From assembly GCF_021462225.1 (NCBI RefSeq), contig NC_061801.1:8118125-8182124 (forward strand): 64,000 bases of DNA, in the 5' to 3' direction. Below are positions 1-29,149 of the stretch, in pieces; the first letter of the stretch is position 1, and each line of letters opens with the position of its first letter. The position numbers and the translations under genes were made by a program. The DNA comes from Girardinichthys multiradiatus (taxonomy: Eukaryota > Chordata > Actinopteri > Cyprinodontiformes > Goodeidae). The notes beneath the pieces are model-generated. The model did not search any database and was not told the origin of the DNA. It saw only the letters and a list, made by a program, of their open reading frames with translations.

Positions 1-271
1 AAGACGTGGATTTAACATGTAACCAAAAACCCGCGGAGGTTTTCCAAGGGAGCAAAATCTTCCTCCTTGTTTTTGTTCCAGGTCCTTCATACTTTTCCAC
101 TTTTGCCAAAGGAGGAAGGCCGGACGTCTTTGAGTTTGTTACAGACGCGTAACAAACTCGTTTCGTAAGTAATGATTTTTGGTTAAGAAATTAATCTTTT
201 TCAAATTATGATTTTAAATTATCATTCTTGATAAATATTAACTAATCAATAATCATAAATCTTACAATGCA
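1..271 (+). mobile_element. 3' end of an LTR of the ERV-like family, partial
   Basis: Bases 163-262 match, in inverted orientation, the outer end of the LTR at 26607-26715: the same TTCGTAAGT, GATTTTTGGTTAAGA and AATCAATAATCATAA blocks. It ends in TTACA. Only this end is inside the window. The first 160 bases do not match the other LTR by eye, so this may be a related subfamily. Confidence 0.55.
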
Positions 272-274
272 GAA

Positions 275-353
275 AGACCCCTGGCCGGGAGTCGGACCTA
301 GGACCTTCTTGCTGCAAGGCAACGGTGCTACTAACTGCAACCCGTGCAGCCCA
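275..353 (-). repeat. tRNA-derived SINE, 5' fragment
   Basis: On the minus strand it reads GGGCTGCACGGGTTGCAG, then AAGAAGGTCCTAGGTCCGAC, then TTTCTGCAT. This matches the first 80 bases (A-box and B-box part) of the complete SINE at 12263-12587 and breaks off where that element continues. Confidence 0.75.
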
Positions 354-704
354 TAAAATAAATACAAATAAATAATAATAGAAACCATCATAATTTTCTT
401 TCTATTTTAGGATAACAACACTTTGTGTTGATCTATGATATAAAGTCCCCATAAAATACATTGAATCTTTGTTGTTTCAACATAACAAAATGTGGAATGG
501 TTAAAGGTGTGTATACTTGTGCAAGTATATGATGTTTATAAGGTCATTTATCAAGTCCACATCTGTGTTGCACTAATTAAATTGTTTTAAATGCTGTGTA
601 GGTCTGACCACTGAAAGCATGAAGCATAATAAAATTTACTTAGAGAGGCTCAGGCATGTAAAAAAATAGAAACAAGCCTTTCTCCATTTGTTTTGGTCAG
701 ACTA

Positions 705-2149
705 ATCTTAAGTGGGGCGTGCAATATTATTCGGCCCCCTTGCGTTAATACTTTGTAGCGCCACCCTTTGCTGCAATTACAACTGCAAGTCGCTTGGGGT
801 ATGTTTCTATCAATTTTGCACATCGAGAGACTGAAATTCTTGCCCATTCTTCCTTGCAAAACAGCTCAAGCTCAGTGAGGTTGGATGGAGAGCGTTCGTG
901 AACAGCAGTCTTCAGCTTTTTCCACAGATTCTCAATTGGATTCAGGTCTGGACTTTGACTTGGCCATTCCACACCTGGATACATTTATTTGTGAACCACT
1001 CCATTGTAGATTTGGCTTTATGTTTTGGATCGTCTTGTTGGAAGATATATCTCCGTCCCAGTTTGAGGTCTCTTGCAGACTCCAACAGGTTTTCTTCCAG
1101 AATGGTCCTGTATTTGGCCCCATCCATCTTCCCATCAATTTTGACCATATTCCCTGTCCCTGCTGACGAAAAGCAGGCCCAAACCATGATGCTGCCACCA
1201 CCATGTTTGACAGTGGGGATGGTGTGTTCAGGGTGATGAGCTGTGTTGCTTTTACGCCAAACCTACCGTTTTGCATTGTGGCCAAACAATTCGATTTTGG
1301 TTTCATCTGACCAGAGCACCTTCTTCCACATGTTTGGTGTGTCTCCCAGGTGGCTTGTGGCAAACTTTAAACGAGACTTTTTATGGATATCTTTGAGAAA
1401 TGGCTTTCTTCTTGGCACTCTTCCATAAAGGCCAGATTTGTGCAGTGTACGACTGATTGTTGTCCTATGGACAGACTCTACCACCTCAGCTGTAGATCTC
1501 TGCAGTTCATCCAGAGTGATCATGGGCCTCTTGGCTGCATCTCTGATCAGTCTCCTCCTTGTTTGAGATGAAAGTTTAGAGGGACGGCCGGGTCTTGGTA
1601 GATTTGCAGTGGTCTGATACTCCTTCCATTTCAATATGATTGCTTGCACAGTGCTCTTTGGGATGTTTAAAGCTTGGGAAATCTTTTTGTATCCAAATCC
1701 GGCTTTAAACGTCTCCACAACAGTATATCGGACCTGCCTGGTGTGTTCCTTGGTCTTCATGATGCTCTCTGGGCTTTGAACAGAACCTTGAGACTATCAC
1801 AGAGCAGGTGCATTTATACGGAGACTTGATTACACACAGGTGGATTCTATTTATCATCATCAGTCTTTTGGGACAACATTGGATCATTCAGAGATCCTCA
1901 CTGAATTTCTGGAGTGAGTTTGCTGCACTGAAAGTAAAGGGGCCGCATAATATTGCACGCCCCACTTTTCAGTTTTGTATTTGTTAAAAAGGTTTAACAC
2001 ATCCAATAAATTTAATTTCACTTCATGATTGTGTCCCACTTGTTGATTCTTCACAAAAAATTAGACTTTTATATCTTTATGTTTCAAGCCTGAAATGTGG
2101 CAAGAGGTTGACCAGTTCAAGGGGGCCGAGTACTTTCGCAAGGCACTGT
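705..2149 (-). mobile_element. Tc1-type DNA transposon, inactive, left end shortened
   Basis: The inner inverted repeats at 712-730 and 1947-1965 are perfect 19-base inverted copies. The right end terminates in GCAAGGCACTGTA beside a TA, as Tc1 elements do. The matching outer left repeat is missing, so about 150-200 bases of the left end are lost or diverged. The transposase runs on the minus strand between the repeats. Confidence 0.9.
746..1760 (-). pseudogene. Tc1-like transposase, broken by a stop and a frameshift
   Basis: A DDE transposase that would bind the terminal repeats and cut and paste the element at TA. From 1760: an N-terminal paired-type helix-turn-helix (GFGYKKISQALNIPKST), the GRPSK AT-hook-like segment, a second HTH, then WSDETKIELF (first Asp), QQDDPKHKA (second Asp) and SPDLNPIENLW (Glu). 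An in-frame TAG at about 1263-1265 interrupts it after NAKR. Reading resumes in the same frame to about 985, where a single-base frameshift moves the last 80 codons into another frame. Full length would be near 340 residues. Confidence 0.9.
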
Positions 2150-2225
2150 AAATATCTCAGCCAAGTCAGACAAAATCAGACTTTCAGACATTGCATCATA
2201 TATAAATAACTCGAAATAAAGGTTA

Positions 2226-19618
<17,393 letters not shown>

Positions 19619-20065
19619 TGTCCAACCAGTCCTGCTGACATATAATGCGCACAGCAAAACAGACACAAAATCGTGGCGTGAAACCAGGACTGCAGCTAAA
19701 ACAAATGGCAATATGTCCAGAAACTGCATCAGTATTAATAGTTAAAAGCTATTAATCTCAGGACAGAAGCACAGCTGGAAGCACAATGGAGCTTCAGTTA
19801 TGTTGAGCTTCAGCACATAATATCATACATGTCCCTATTGTTACTAATTGTAACAGCTTTCATAAATCCAGATTTGTGCACTTTAAGGCTCTGTGGTTTT
19901 TAGCCCAGTTGGAAGCTCATACATAAGAGCTTTAACCTATAAAATAGATTACATTTCTCCGGTTTTAGCTGTTTTATTTTGACTTCTTTAAAAATCTACA
20001 AGCAAGTCTCCAGAACTAGATAGTGAGGCAGAGCTTTTAGCTGTCAAGCTGCTCTGCAGATCCAC

Positions 20066-20290
20066 ATACAGTGATTCTCAAAAGTGTACAAACCTCTGTT
20101 TAAATATATGGCTTTGGTGATGATAAATCCTTTAAAAAATGTCCACCTTTAATGTGACAAACACTGTCCGATTCAAGTGGAAAAACAAACAATTCTGATG
20201 TGAGAAGTGTAAAAAAATAGGAAAGGTGGAACAAACCAGTTGCAAACGTTTGCACAACTTTAAACTAAGTTTGTTGAAAAAGCTTTTAAT
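20066..20290 (+). mobile_element. Tc1-type terminal repeat fragment
   Basis: ACAGTGATTCTCAAAAGTGT followed by ACAAACCTCTG, then AATGTGACAAACACTG, reads like the left end of a Tc1-type element. No transposase follows. It is upstream of rph3a coding exon 1. Confidence 0.45.
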
Positions 20291-21639
20291 ATAATTTAGC
20301 GCTCCGTCTTATTGGGGGCACAACTACTATCAATTGTGGTGAATATGATAAACAGAAATAATGGTCATCTTTACCATTAAAATCTTCCTGGTATTTGCTC
20401 TTTCGCATCCTTAATTATTTGGTGAGAGGTTAGACTAAGGTTAGACAAAGGTTTGAATCAGGAGAAGATGACAGCATTTTATGTAGAAGACCTTGATTGG
20501 AATAAGGCAGGAGTCTAGAAGCAGAGTTTTGGACCATCTGTAAGCGAGAAACTGACTCATTGCTTAAGCCAAAAAACAAAGAGTTTCAGTAAACTAGGCA
20601 TAATGATACACAGGTTGAAACTAGTCAGACTGAACATCAGGTACAATTTGTAAGTTGTGTATCTTCATAGGGTAAGGATAAGTTGGGAATACAGCTTGTG
20701 GGATGGGCAGCTTCTTGTTTTTGTTTTAATTTTTTTAATTTATTATTTAAATTTTTTGTTAACTTTTCACTTTTTAGGATTAATTATTGCTAGTTCTCAG
20801 ACCTGTTGATGTTTTGTTCACTGTTGCAACCAGGTGCTGCTTGGGGTTGGAACCTGAACAAGCCTAAAACTGAGATAATTATGGAGCTATAGGTGCAAGT
20901 AAGAGTAAATATCTTAGTGAATTATCTTTCTCACTTTGTCTTTAAGTTTGTCTATGTCTTTCAGACATAACATTATGATGATCAGAAAGTTGAGTTTTAA
21001 GCTCTCTGACAGAGCAGAACTCACTTTTCTTGCCAACTAAAATCATTTGCAGTCAGTTTCTGATTTGAGACCATAAAGCTGATTTATTTTTTTCTTGAAT
21101 GGATCAAATAGTTGAAATTTTGCAGCTTCCACTGACATTAGGATTCCTTCGAGCGGAGCCCAGCTGTCTTTAAATGTTAGATTTCTCTCAGCAACAAAAT
21201 CTGCAACAAAAGCCTGAAAAGACTGAGACAGCTTTTGTTCTTGGATCCAAGAACCAGGGGTCAGGGTGGACAGACTGGGGATCTCTGGATTTGGCTCAGA
21301 CATACATACAATAAACCAGCAAAATGAAGATGCAAAACATGATATCCAGAAATGCATAAAACGTACAAACACCCAAGACATAAAGTCAACAAACTAAAAC
21401 ATTAAACAAGATGGTTATTATACTATGTTCTAAAACAATTTAAATCTAATCTCAATTGTACAAAAACACACAAGAATTAAAATGTTATCATTATTTGAAG
21501 AAGCATTAAATAAAAGGCTAAGAACGAACACCCTTGCAATTTCCCTGGGATTTAAGAGCAAAAATAGCAACCAGGTTCTGCAACTTAACTGATAATCAGC
21601 AAGAGAGGGCACTTCTATAAAAGCAGGAATTAGACTAGA

Positions 21640-22440
21640 TTGCTGGTCTGGAGACCTGGAGAATTACCATTTGTTTTACAAGGTCAGCACAGATAAATGT
21701 CACAGTAAGTGTCTCCATTCTGAGTTACGTCATTTGATGGGGTTTAAGATTGGCAATGTTACCACATTGCCAAGCCTAAAAATAATTAGCAATGGTTTCA
21801 GAAAAACAACTATTGCTGTCCATCAATGCGGTACAGGTTATAAGGTCATTCTGAAGGTCATTGTTGTTATTGGGGAGAAAGATTATTCCCAAGTGTTAAA
21901 CATTTAGGACAGCTGCTATTCTTTCTATTCATCCCAAGGTCAGACTTTGCAATACTGAGAAAAAATGACAAAAAATGGGCAATCACAGAATCAGCAGGTG
22001 TCAGTTAGCGAGTTAAATGTCAATATTTATTACAGGAAAATTAGAGAAAGATTGAAGAAGAATGGCTTTGTATGGAATGATTGCCAGGTGAGCCCTTCTT
22101 CTCTCTAAACGTTTATAAAGTTGTATCCCAAATGAACCACAGGACATCTGGAACAATTTCGGTCTTTTGCTCAAATATAATGTACACTGCCATGTCTGGA
22201 AATAACCAAAATAGCAAATAAATTTTAAACATATCTGACCATCGGTGAAGCACAGTGATGAAGAAGTGGAGAAATTGGTTTATTTCGCAGCCACATGCCC
22301 AGGGCTCCTAGCAGTCAAAGAGTCAACCAACAAACTCCTCCATATACCAAAGACTTTTAGAGTCAAACTGATAACCTTGTGCCACACCAAGCAATTTCTG
22401 TTGTTCCAGGCTCAGATTCAGTTTGTTCAGGTTTGATGTC
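21640..22440 (+). mobile_element. Decayed Tc1-type transposon remnant
   Basis: Contains degraded versions of Tc1 transposase gene phrases: TGGTTTCAGAAAAACAACTA and CATCAATGCGGTACAGG in the HTH part, GGAAAATTAGAGAAAGATTG, and GTGAAGCACAGTGATGAAGA (the VKHxGGGS/SVM region). No frame remains open for long. Confidence 0.45.
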
Positions 22441-23600
22441 TTTGCAATAAAATGCATTTGGTTTTATTGACCCTGCCAACCTTTTTCCACCTGTCCTTTA
22501 ATTTAGGTCTTTAAATTTTTTCTACTATAAACCCCCAATGCATGACACCAGGTCCTACATTTTAAAGATGTCCGTTGGTATGGAACTGAAATAATTAAAA
22601 ACCTATGCTGCAACAACATTCCCTTACTTTCCTTCAGTAAAATCTCACAGTGCTGCATCTATGACAAAGTATTGTGTTGTATTAGAAAACAGCTATGCTT
22701 TTACAAATATGGAATGCTGTGACAAATGCACATAAAATGGCATTATTTTCAGAAACAAAAAAATGATAAAAATAGCTCCTGTCAATCCATGCAGAAAAGA
22801 GGATAAAATCAGTGATGAAGCAATACAAGCAGTTCTATGCATTATTCTGCTCGTAACACACGAGCACAGGGGTTTTAAAGCCCCTTCAACTGACAGCATG
22901 CCACAGATGGAGAGCCGCTACTTTTAAAACAACTGATTTATTTCAGCTCTGTCACATACTTCTACAGCTATTAGTGCTCCTGGCCATTAAAATCCCAAAT
23001 ATCTGCAGCTGGTGACCATGCACACAATGCTGTGCTTGAGTTTGAGAATAGAGTGTTAATTGGGGCTGGCTCTGGAAAGTGACCCTTTAGAAGTAATGTG
23101 TGTCGTCTGCAGCGTTCATGCCTGGAGAAATTTTCACTGCAGAGAACAGCACTCATTATTTTCTCACAAGAACGTTGTTAAGAAGAAAGCAGCTTCTCAC
23201 CTCTGGTTTAGCAGGGCTGAAGGCGTAGGACTGATTGTTGACATTTAAGAGGACGTGTAGAGAAAAGCTTGTTTGAGTTCAGAACTTGCATATGTTGTCC
23301 TTTGCGAAAGACTTCTAAGATTAGCTGCTTGACCTGCTGTCGACCGAGTGTCACACAGGAGATGGAGCTGCAGCTGCTGTGTAAGAGGAGTGCTTACTTA
23401 ACGGCTCAGCGCCCTTCATCTCTCGCAACCCTTTCCTTTTCAGTTCCCTGAAAATTTCATGTCCCCAAAGCATATAAATGTTAAGGGTCGCTGTGGACAA
23501 TGTGGCAACCTGACAGATGGATGTCTCATCTGTTTGTGTGTAAGTGTGTGCCTTGAGGTGTTTGGAGCGAGGAGATTCAAAACTGGAAATACTTGGTAAT
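22441..23600. other. Non-coding stretch, nothing recognised
   Basis: No conserved ORF, no repeat ends and no splice-flanked exon could be supported. Confidence 0.5.
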
Positions 23601-23619
23601 GAAGAATGGAAGAAACCCT

Positions 23620-23628
23620 TAAAACACA

Positions 23629-23659
<31 letters not shown>

Positions 23660-23954
23660 TCACACACACTTGTTTTGCTATATGTAGTGAGGACCATGTG
23701 TTGACTCCCATTGACTTCCATTGATTTTCAGTCATTTTCAACCCTTTCTATGCCCTAACCCTGACAATAACCCTAAACCTAACCATTACCAGTGCATGCC
23801 TAACCCTAACCTTAACCTAAAGTCAATTCATACCTTAGTCCTAAACCTAACCGTTAGCAAAATAGGTCGTGAGGACCAGCAAAATTTGGTACAAACGGTC
23901 CTCAATTTGATGGTGAAATCGGGAAAATGGTTCTCACTGTGATGCCAAGACAGG

Positions 23955-24001
<47 letters not shown>

Positions 24002-24185
24002 TGTCATTATGACTCAAATCTCCACAGTTGCAGCCTGGAACATTTGTAACTACAAATTAATAGATCACGAAAGCATCATCACTGTAGCAAAAGGTGAATT
24101 TGCATTTTTTTCAACAACACAGATAGATGTCACAGTGAGTGACTCTATTTTGAGTTACATTATTTGGACCCCATTAGACACACAT

Positions 24186-24231
<46 letters not shown>

Positions 24232-24232
24232 A
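23620..24232. repeat. Three (CA)n microsatellites bracketing a CCTAAC-rich tract
   Basis: (CA)n runs at about 23622-23670, 23957-23998 and 24184-24229. Between the first two, 23680-23956 contains repeated CCTAACC/CCCTAAC phrases (23753-23850), set in a GTGAGGACC...GGTCCTCA frame. That frame is common in a dispersed fish repeat. Confidence 0.85.
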
Positions 24233-24798
24233 ATATAACCATCGATACTATAAACACACACTTGTCCTTATAGTTCATGCTTAAAGGACTTTTATACAGC
24301 CATCATTTCTTTATACAGTGCAATATGTGTAAGAAAATTAACACTCACAGTGTGGTTCCCAATGAAATGAAAGAAATGGGATGTTTTAGAAATGCATTCT
24401 ACATTATCTGTCTTCTCCAACAACCACAAAAATAATATATTCTATTCTAATTAGTACACTCATGAAGGCAGAACCATTATTGACTAGACCTCTGGTGTCT
24501 TGCAGCAACTTTATGTACACAGTACAGAACATAAACTGCTTGTACATGGCAGCACATCAATATCTCTCCTCTTTTTGCCCCATTACTCTCAGTTTGTCTC
24601 ATACGCAGCAGTCACAGCTGCACTGATGCTATTACTGTAGAGCTGACTTGGACGGATCTCAGAATCAAACACCGATATAATCCAGTGTGGTGACGTCATT
24701 TCCCAATAACGTTAAGGACCATTAATTTCATGGTGATAGCAGTTTAAATTATTTCATCAAACAAAATATATTTAAGACATCTGAGGTAAAATGAGTAT

Positions 24799-25413
24799 GA
24801 CTCTCAAGGCTGACAGAAAATTAAGAGTCAGCCTAACCCAAATAATTATTGTTTTTCTGAATCTGGCTCCCCTGCACGGCCTTGATGGCTGGCTATCTTC
24901 AACTTCTCCTGGAAGTTATGTAAACATGACGCTCTGCTCCCTCTGCCCCCTCCCTTCCCTGAGGACATCTGTGGACCTGCTCAGAACTTTGTGGCCGGTT
25001 GATGAACATCATCAAGGACAATGGCCTCTGTGACAGTGCTTCATGGTCTTACTTGCACACACTCACTTGCACACACACACATGCTCAAGATAAACATATG
25101 CACCCCTCACACCACCTTCACCGTTCCCGGCATGATGTTGTTTTGTAAACTTGTTGTTTCTTTGTGCTGAGGTTTTTTGCAATCTCAAACTGTATCCTGC
25201 TAAGGATAAAGTGTGAAATATGATTTTGTCCCTCTACTTACCTAATGTGGCCTCTTTTCTCATCTAGCAAGGGCAGCGCCTGTGAGTGGGCAGCAAAGCC
25301 TCGGTGACCCGTCCCCCCCTTGTCTTGTCATGATGTATGTTTGGATGGATTGTACTGGAATTCTAATTTCCACTCGGGGATCAACAAAATATTTTTGAAT
25401 TTGAATTTGACTT
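24799..25413 (+). repeat. 5'-truncated copy of the membrane-ORF repeat
   Basis: Nearly identical to 49733-50357 (the two differ by an extra 9 bases near 49940, a few substitutions and some 3' variation). It begins abruptly at GACTCTCAAGGCTGACAG and ends in the LINE-like tail TTGAATTTGAATTTGA. The membrane-protein ORF lies upstream of this breakpoint in the full copy and is absent here. Confidence 0.85.
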
Positions 25414-25419
25414 TGAATG

Positions 25420-26297
25420 AGGGATAACTGTGCCACTGTGACAATATGCATAATGGTATTAAATCTTTTAGGCACCCAGAGGCCGCTTGTAAAGATGTGT
25501 GAAAGGCCTTAAAATAAATGGATCTGTTATTGCAGTTAAAAAGGATCATACTTACAATTTTAGTAAAACAAAATCAACACTTAATTTAAGTACATATATT
25601 CAGTGAGAAAAACATCCCATAGGAAGAAACAATTCTTTAAAAAATTCTGTGCAGCATATATTGGCATCCAAAGAAATTCCTATAAAATGAATATAATATG
25701 AGCATTTTTTGAGATAACAAAAACCTTTAATTCATAGGAAATGACTGTGTATCTTTTTGACATAAAGATGCTATTCAAGTGAGACAGATGTCTGTTGATC
25801 AACATAATTCAGGAAGTGACTTAGCAACTTACCTAAACTTCCCCAAATCAACAGTAGCTGGAGTAAGTTAAAAGGAGGATGGGAAGGGAGGTAAAAAAAT
25901 CTTCAAAGCTAACTGTTAGATAACTACAGCAAACGCTGGCATTTAGGAGTCACAAAGTCTCTATGGCAATTTATCTTCAATGGTTAGTTTTAAAGGGAGG
26001 TTCTGTAAATTTATTATCAGTACTACTTCCCTTATCTGTAGTAGAATTATGTCATGTCATTGTGAGTTTGTTGAAACTAAACTAAATAAATCCTCACAGT
26101 GGTCGTAGTCATTAGCAACAACTAAAGCTGAAAATGTTGATATGTGGGATACAGCACTATATTAGTGGATATTAAAAGTCTGCAATTTCACACTGTTAGG
26201 TGCTGTTTCAAGGCTCCCACAGTTTTTTTACATATAGAGTAGGTGGATGTGGAGACCTTTTTTCCTCCAAGCAGTTTCTTGTGTGACACCATGTATG
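25420..26297. other. AT-rich non-coding stretch, nothing recognised
   Basis: No conserved ORF, terminal repeats or tandem repeat worth naming. Confidence 0.5.
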
Positions 26298-26606
26298 CTG
26301 TTACGATCCTAAGGTGTTTGGGTTTTAATTTCTTTTGGGTTTGTATTTTAACCTGTTCTTTGCTGTTTATTTTGTTCTAACGGTCTTGCATAAGTTCATT
26401 TCCCTATGCCTATTATTATTAGGTGTTTTTCCTATTAGTTCATACTTTTGTGTTTCTATTGTACATCTGGACTAATTTCCTGATAGATTTCTGTTAGATA
26501 CTTCCCTGGGTTTCTTTGTGTTTCTGATCAGCTCTGTTTTGGTTAATTAGTCTCTCTCCCTCAGCTTCCCTGCTTGCCTTCTGTCACAGCTGTTCCATAT
26601 CTCCTC
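26298..26606 (+). mobile_element. T-rich LTR-like element, 3' part missing
   Basis: TGTTACGATCCTAAGGTGTT then TGGGTTTTAATTTC matches the start of the elements at 11022 and 33947. It is cut off where the ERV-like LTR begins (about 26607), so the ERV insertion or a later deletion removed its 3' half. Confidence 0.5.
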
Positions 26607-28092
26607 TGAAAGGATTATGATTATTGATTAATTAATATTCATCGAGAATTATAATTTAAAATTATAATTTGGAAAACATAAATGTCTTAACCAAAAATCA
26701 TCACTTACGAATAGAAATAAGAGATGTCCTCTGGTGTTGTGATTATGGGCTCAAAGCTCTTTAATAATTATTAATTATTTACCAAAACCACAAATTGTCA
26801 CTGTTTATTCAACCGCTTCACCGAAGCTGGGGATCTTCTACCTTGTTTTGACAGATAAATCACTCTTGCACGAAATAAACACAAACGCTTCTCTTAATTA
26901 TATATATATATATGAAGATTTATTGAAGCCAAATAATCCTGATATACCATTATTCTGGTCCAAAAACCTTCACCAAACTAACAAGCACCGTTCTACACAA
27001 AGGGAATAACAATGACTACCTAACAATAATAATAAAAGAAAAATATATATATGCATTTAGTGTCTATGAAGATCAAACCAGCAGTTTATGGACGAAATAT
27101 GTAATTTGGGTTAAATGGAAAGAAATCCTCCTGTCGTGTTGATGTCTCAATCGCAGCAATCAGCTGGTAAAATGGTGGGGCCACGCCCCTTTAGCCACAA
27201 CCAGCTGATCGCCCCAAATCTTGACAAAGGGTCATAAAACTCTGAGGTGGGAACCTAGTGGAAAATCTCCAGCAATAAAGCTGGAACAAAGAGTGGTCGG
27301 GCGAGGCCCAGACCGCAGCTGCCTTGAATGAAAAACCGTTAAAAGTCCAACTTCTAACTCCTGGCTGATTTGGGATCAGCCGGACAAAACATTAACCACG
27401 CACAATTCAGCAGCGCTTGCGCAGCAAATAAAAATACAGCTCAACATAACATAATTCAATCAGTATTGCATGCAACAAGTTAATACCTGAGATTAACTAC
27501 TGGTGATTCTAAATCACCTTAACTGCCTCATCCTGCCCAGACCTCTAAATGCACCTATCCAGTTTACTATGAAAAGAATGAAATTACTTTGACATTGATT
27601 GCTTCTCTCCACCGGTTGAGGATGGATCAGGTCTGAAGAAAAGGAGGGGAGGGGGATCACGCGTCCGTGATCGAATTAAGGAGAAAAAAAAAACGGTAAC
27701 TTCTCATCCGTCCAGGAGGGGAAAAGATGACGAACCATTTCGTCGACTGAATCAACAAGGAGGGAAACTCATCTTCTTGGACATAGAACCTCTGTGGGTT
27801 TCACCCGAGTGTGGCGTGGTCTTCGATCGGCAAATAAATACTCTGATCTTCTTGTATCAGACAGATTTTCAGCTTTCAAGCTCTTCCAGGAATGGCCTTG
27901 TGAAGCAAAAGTTCGCCTGCGAGCTCTTGTCTCACCAGATCTGCGCTTCCGTTACGCTGTCCTGTGAGACAGGCGGGAAATGGCCCTGAAACTTCATCTC
28001 CTCTGGGTTTTACACTCTTGGTGACGTCAGACCTGTGACATCTGTTGAACTGCGTGTGTCAAAATGTGCGACCAAAATGGATGGCCCCAACA
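26607..28092 (-). repeat. 3' LTR of the ERV-like element
   Basis: It starts TGTTGGGGCC directly after the polypurine tract and ends near TTTCA beside the AATCAATAATCATAATC block shared with 163-262. A (TA)n run lies at about 26899-26912. At about 1.49 kb it is long for an LTR. The only 5' LTR candidate in the window is the partial copy at 1-271, which belongs to a different insertion. Confidence 0.65.
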
Positions 28093-28347
28093 TCCCCCCT
28101 AGGTTCGAAGGGTGTGATTAATCACAGTCTTTGAAGCTACTGGGTCCATCCATCATAGGAGCTGAAACTCAATGATCCATGATCCGTGAAGAAGCAAAAA
28201 TAAAAAACAAAAATACTGTCCCTGTGTTCCTCTTGGCAGGAACAGGAGTTGACAGTTCAGTTTGTTTCTCAAAGACCTATGACTGGGCAGGACAAGGTTA
28301 GCCTGGGCAGGACTAAACTCTGACTAACTCATACCTGTCTATGTCAT

Positions 28348-28971
28348 TCAATGAGAAAAATACAAAAACAATACATTCCCATCATCACATTCTTTTTGGT
28401 CATCAGCTCTGGTAACCCTGAGACAAAGTGAAACAATAATAAACAGAAAGAAGGAAAAACAAGATAACCAAATAATGGGGTCATAGCTTAGTCGTCCAAT
28501 TCCAGTCAGGCACGGGAATCCGCCTGTGGCATTGGTAAAGGTAGCGCTATGAACCAAGGGAAAATAAATGTGAAGGAGTCAATCCTGGTTTGTAACCAAC
28601 TATGCAGTGTGTTATCTTAACAAAACCAACGTTTAACATGAGTTTAGGTTTAAACACATTAGCTCTTTCGAATGATGATGGGATTTAACATAACTCCTGT
28701 TTCTGAGACATTTTAGATCTGAAAAAGGAGAGGAAAGAAAAGTAATATAATAATAATGGAACTGCACTACCTATCAGCCAGGTGTGTTTGTGGAGGTTGC
28801 AAGGAATCTGCTGTGGTGGACTTTAGGATTTTCTCTACTAAATCCAGCAGAACTAGGCAAGTAGGTATCCATGCCTCGGTGAGACCGCCTACAGATGAAA
28901 CAACCTCTCTTAATAAGACTTTGCATGAAATCTCTGGCAGCATGTGTGTCCATTAAATCATTCTTAATCAC
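28348..28971 (-). pseudogene. Possible 3'-gene (env-like) remnant, weakly supported
   Basis: Two short minus-strand open stretches lie between the integrase relic and the LTR. 28348-28557 contains a strongly hydrophobic run (WLSCFSFFLFIIVSLCLRV) followed by charged residues, as in a membrane anchor with a short tail. 28774-28971 has a CFICRR motif but no domain I recognise. The position before the polypurine tract suits an envelope-type gene. The assignment is positional only. Confidence 0.25.
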
Positions 28972-29149
28972 TTCTGTGAGGGTCTGCAGTGCATGCAGAG
29001 GGTTAATGGAAAAGTAGCGTGCAACCTGCAGTTTAACACTGTGTATACCTGCAAGGTAGTGATATTTTTAACAGTTCCTGTTGGAGAAAGTTATTAGTGG
29101 TTAGTGCATGTTAGTGTGAGTTGTGACACATGCATCTATCTAAACTGAT

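Noticed and set aside
24000..24230. CRISPR-like regularly spaced repeats
   Set aside because: The periodic signal is plain (CA)n microsatellite DNA in a vertebrate-type genome. There are no repeat-spacer units.
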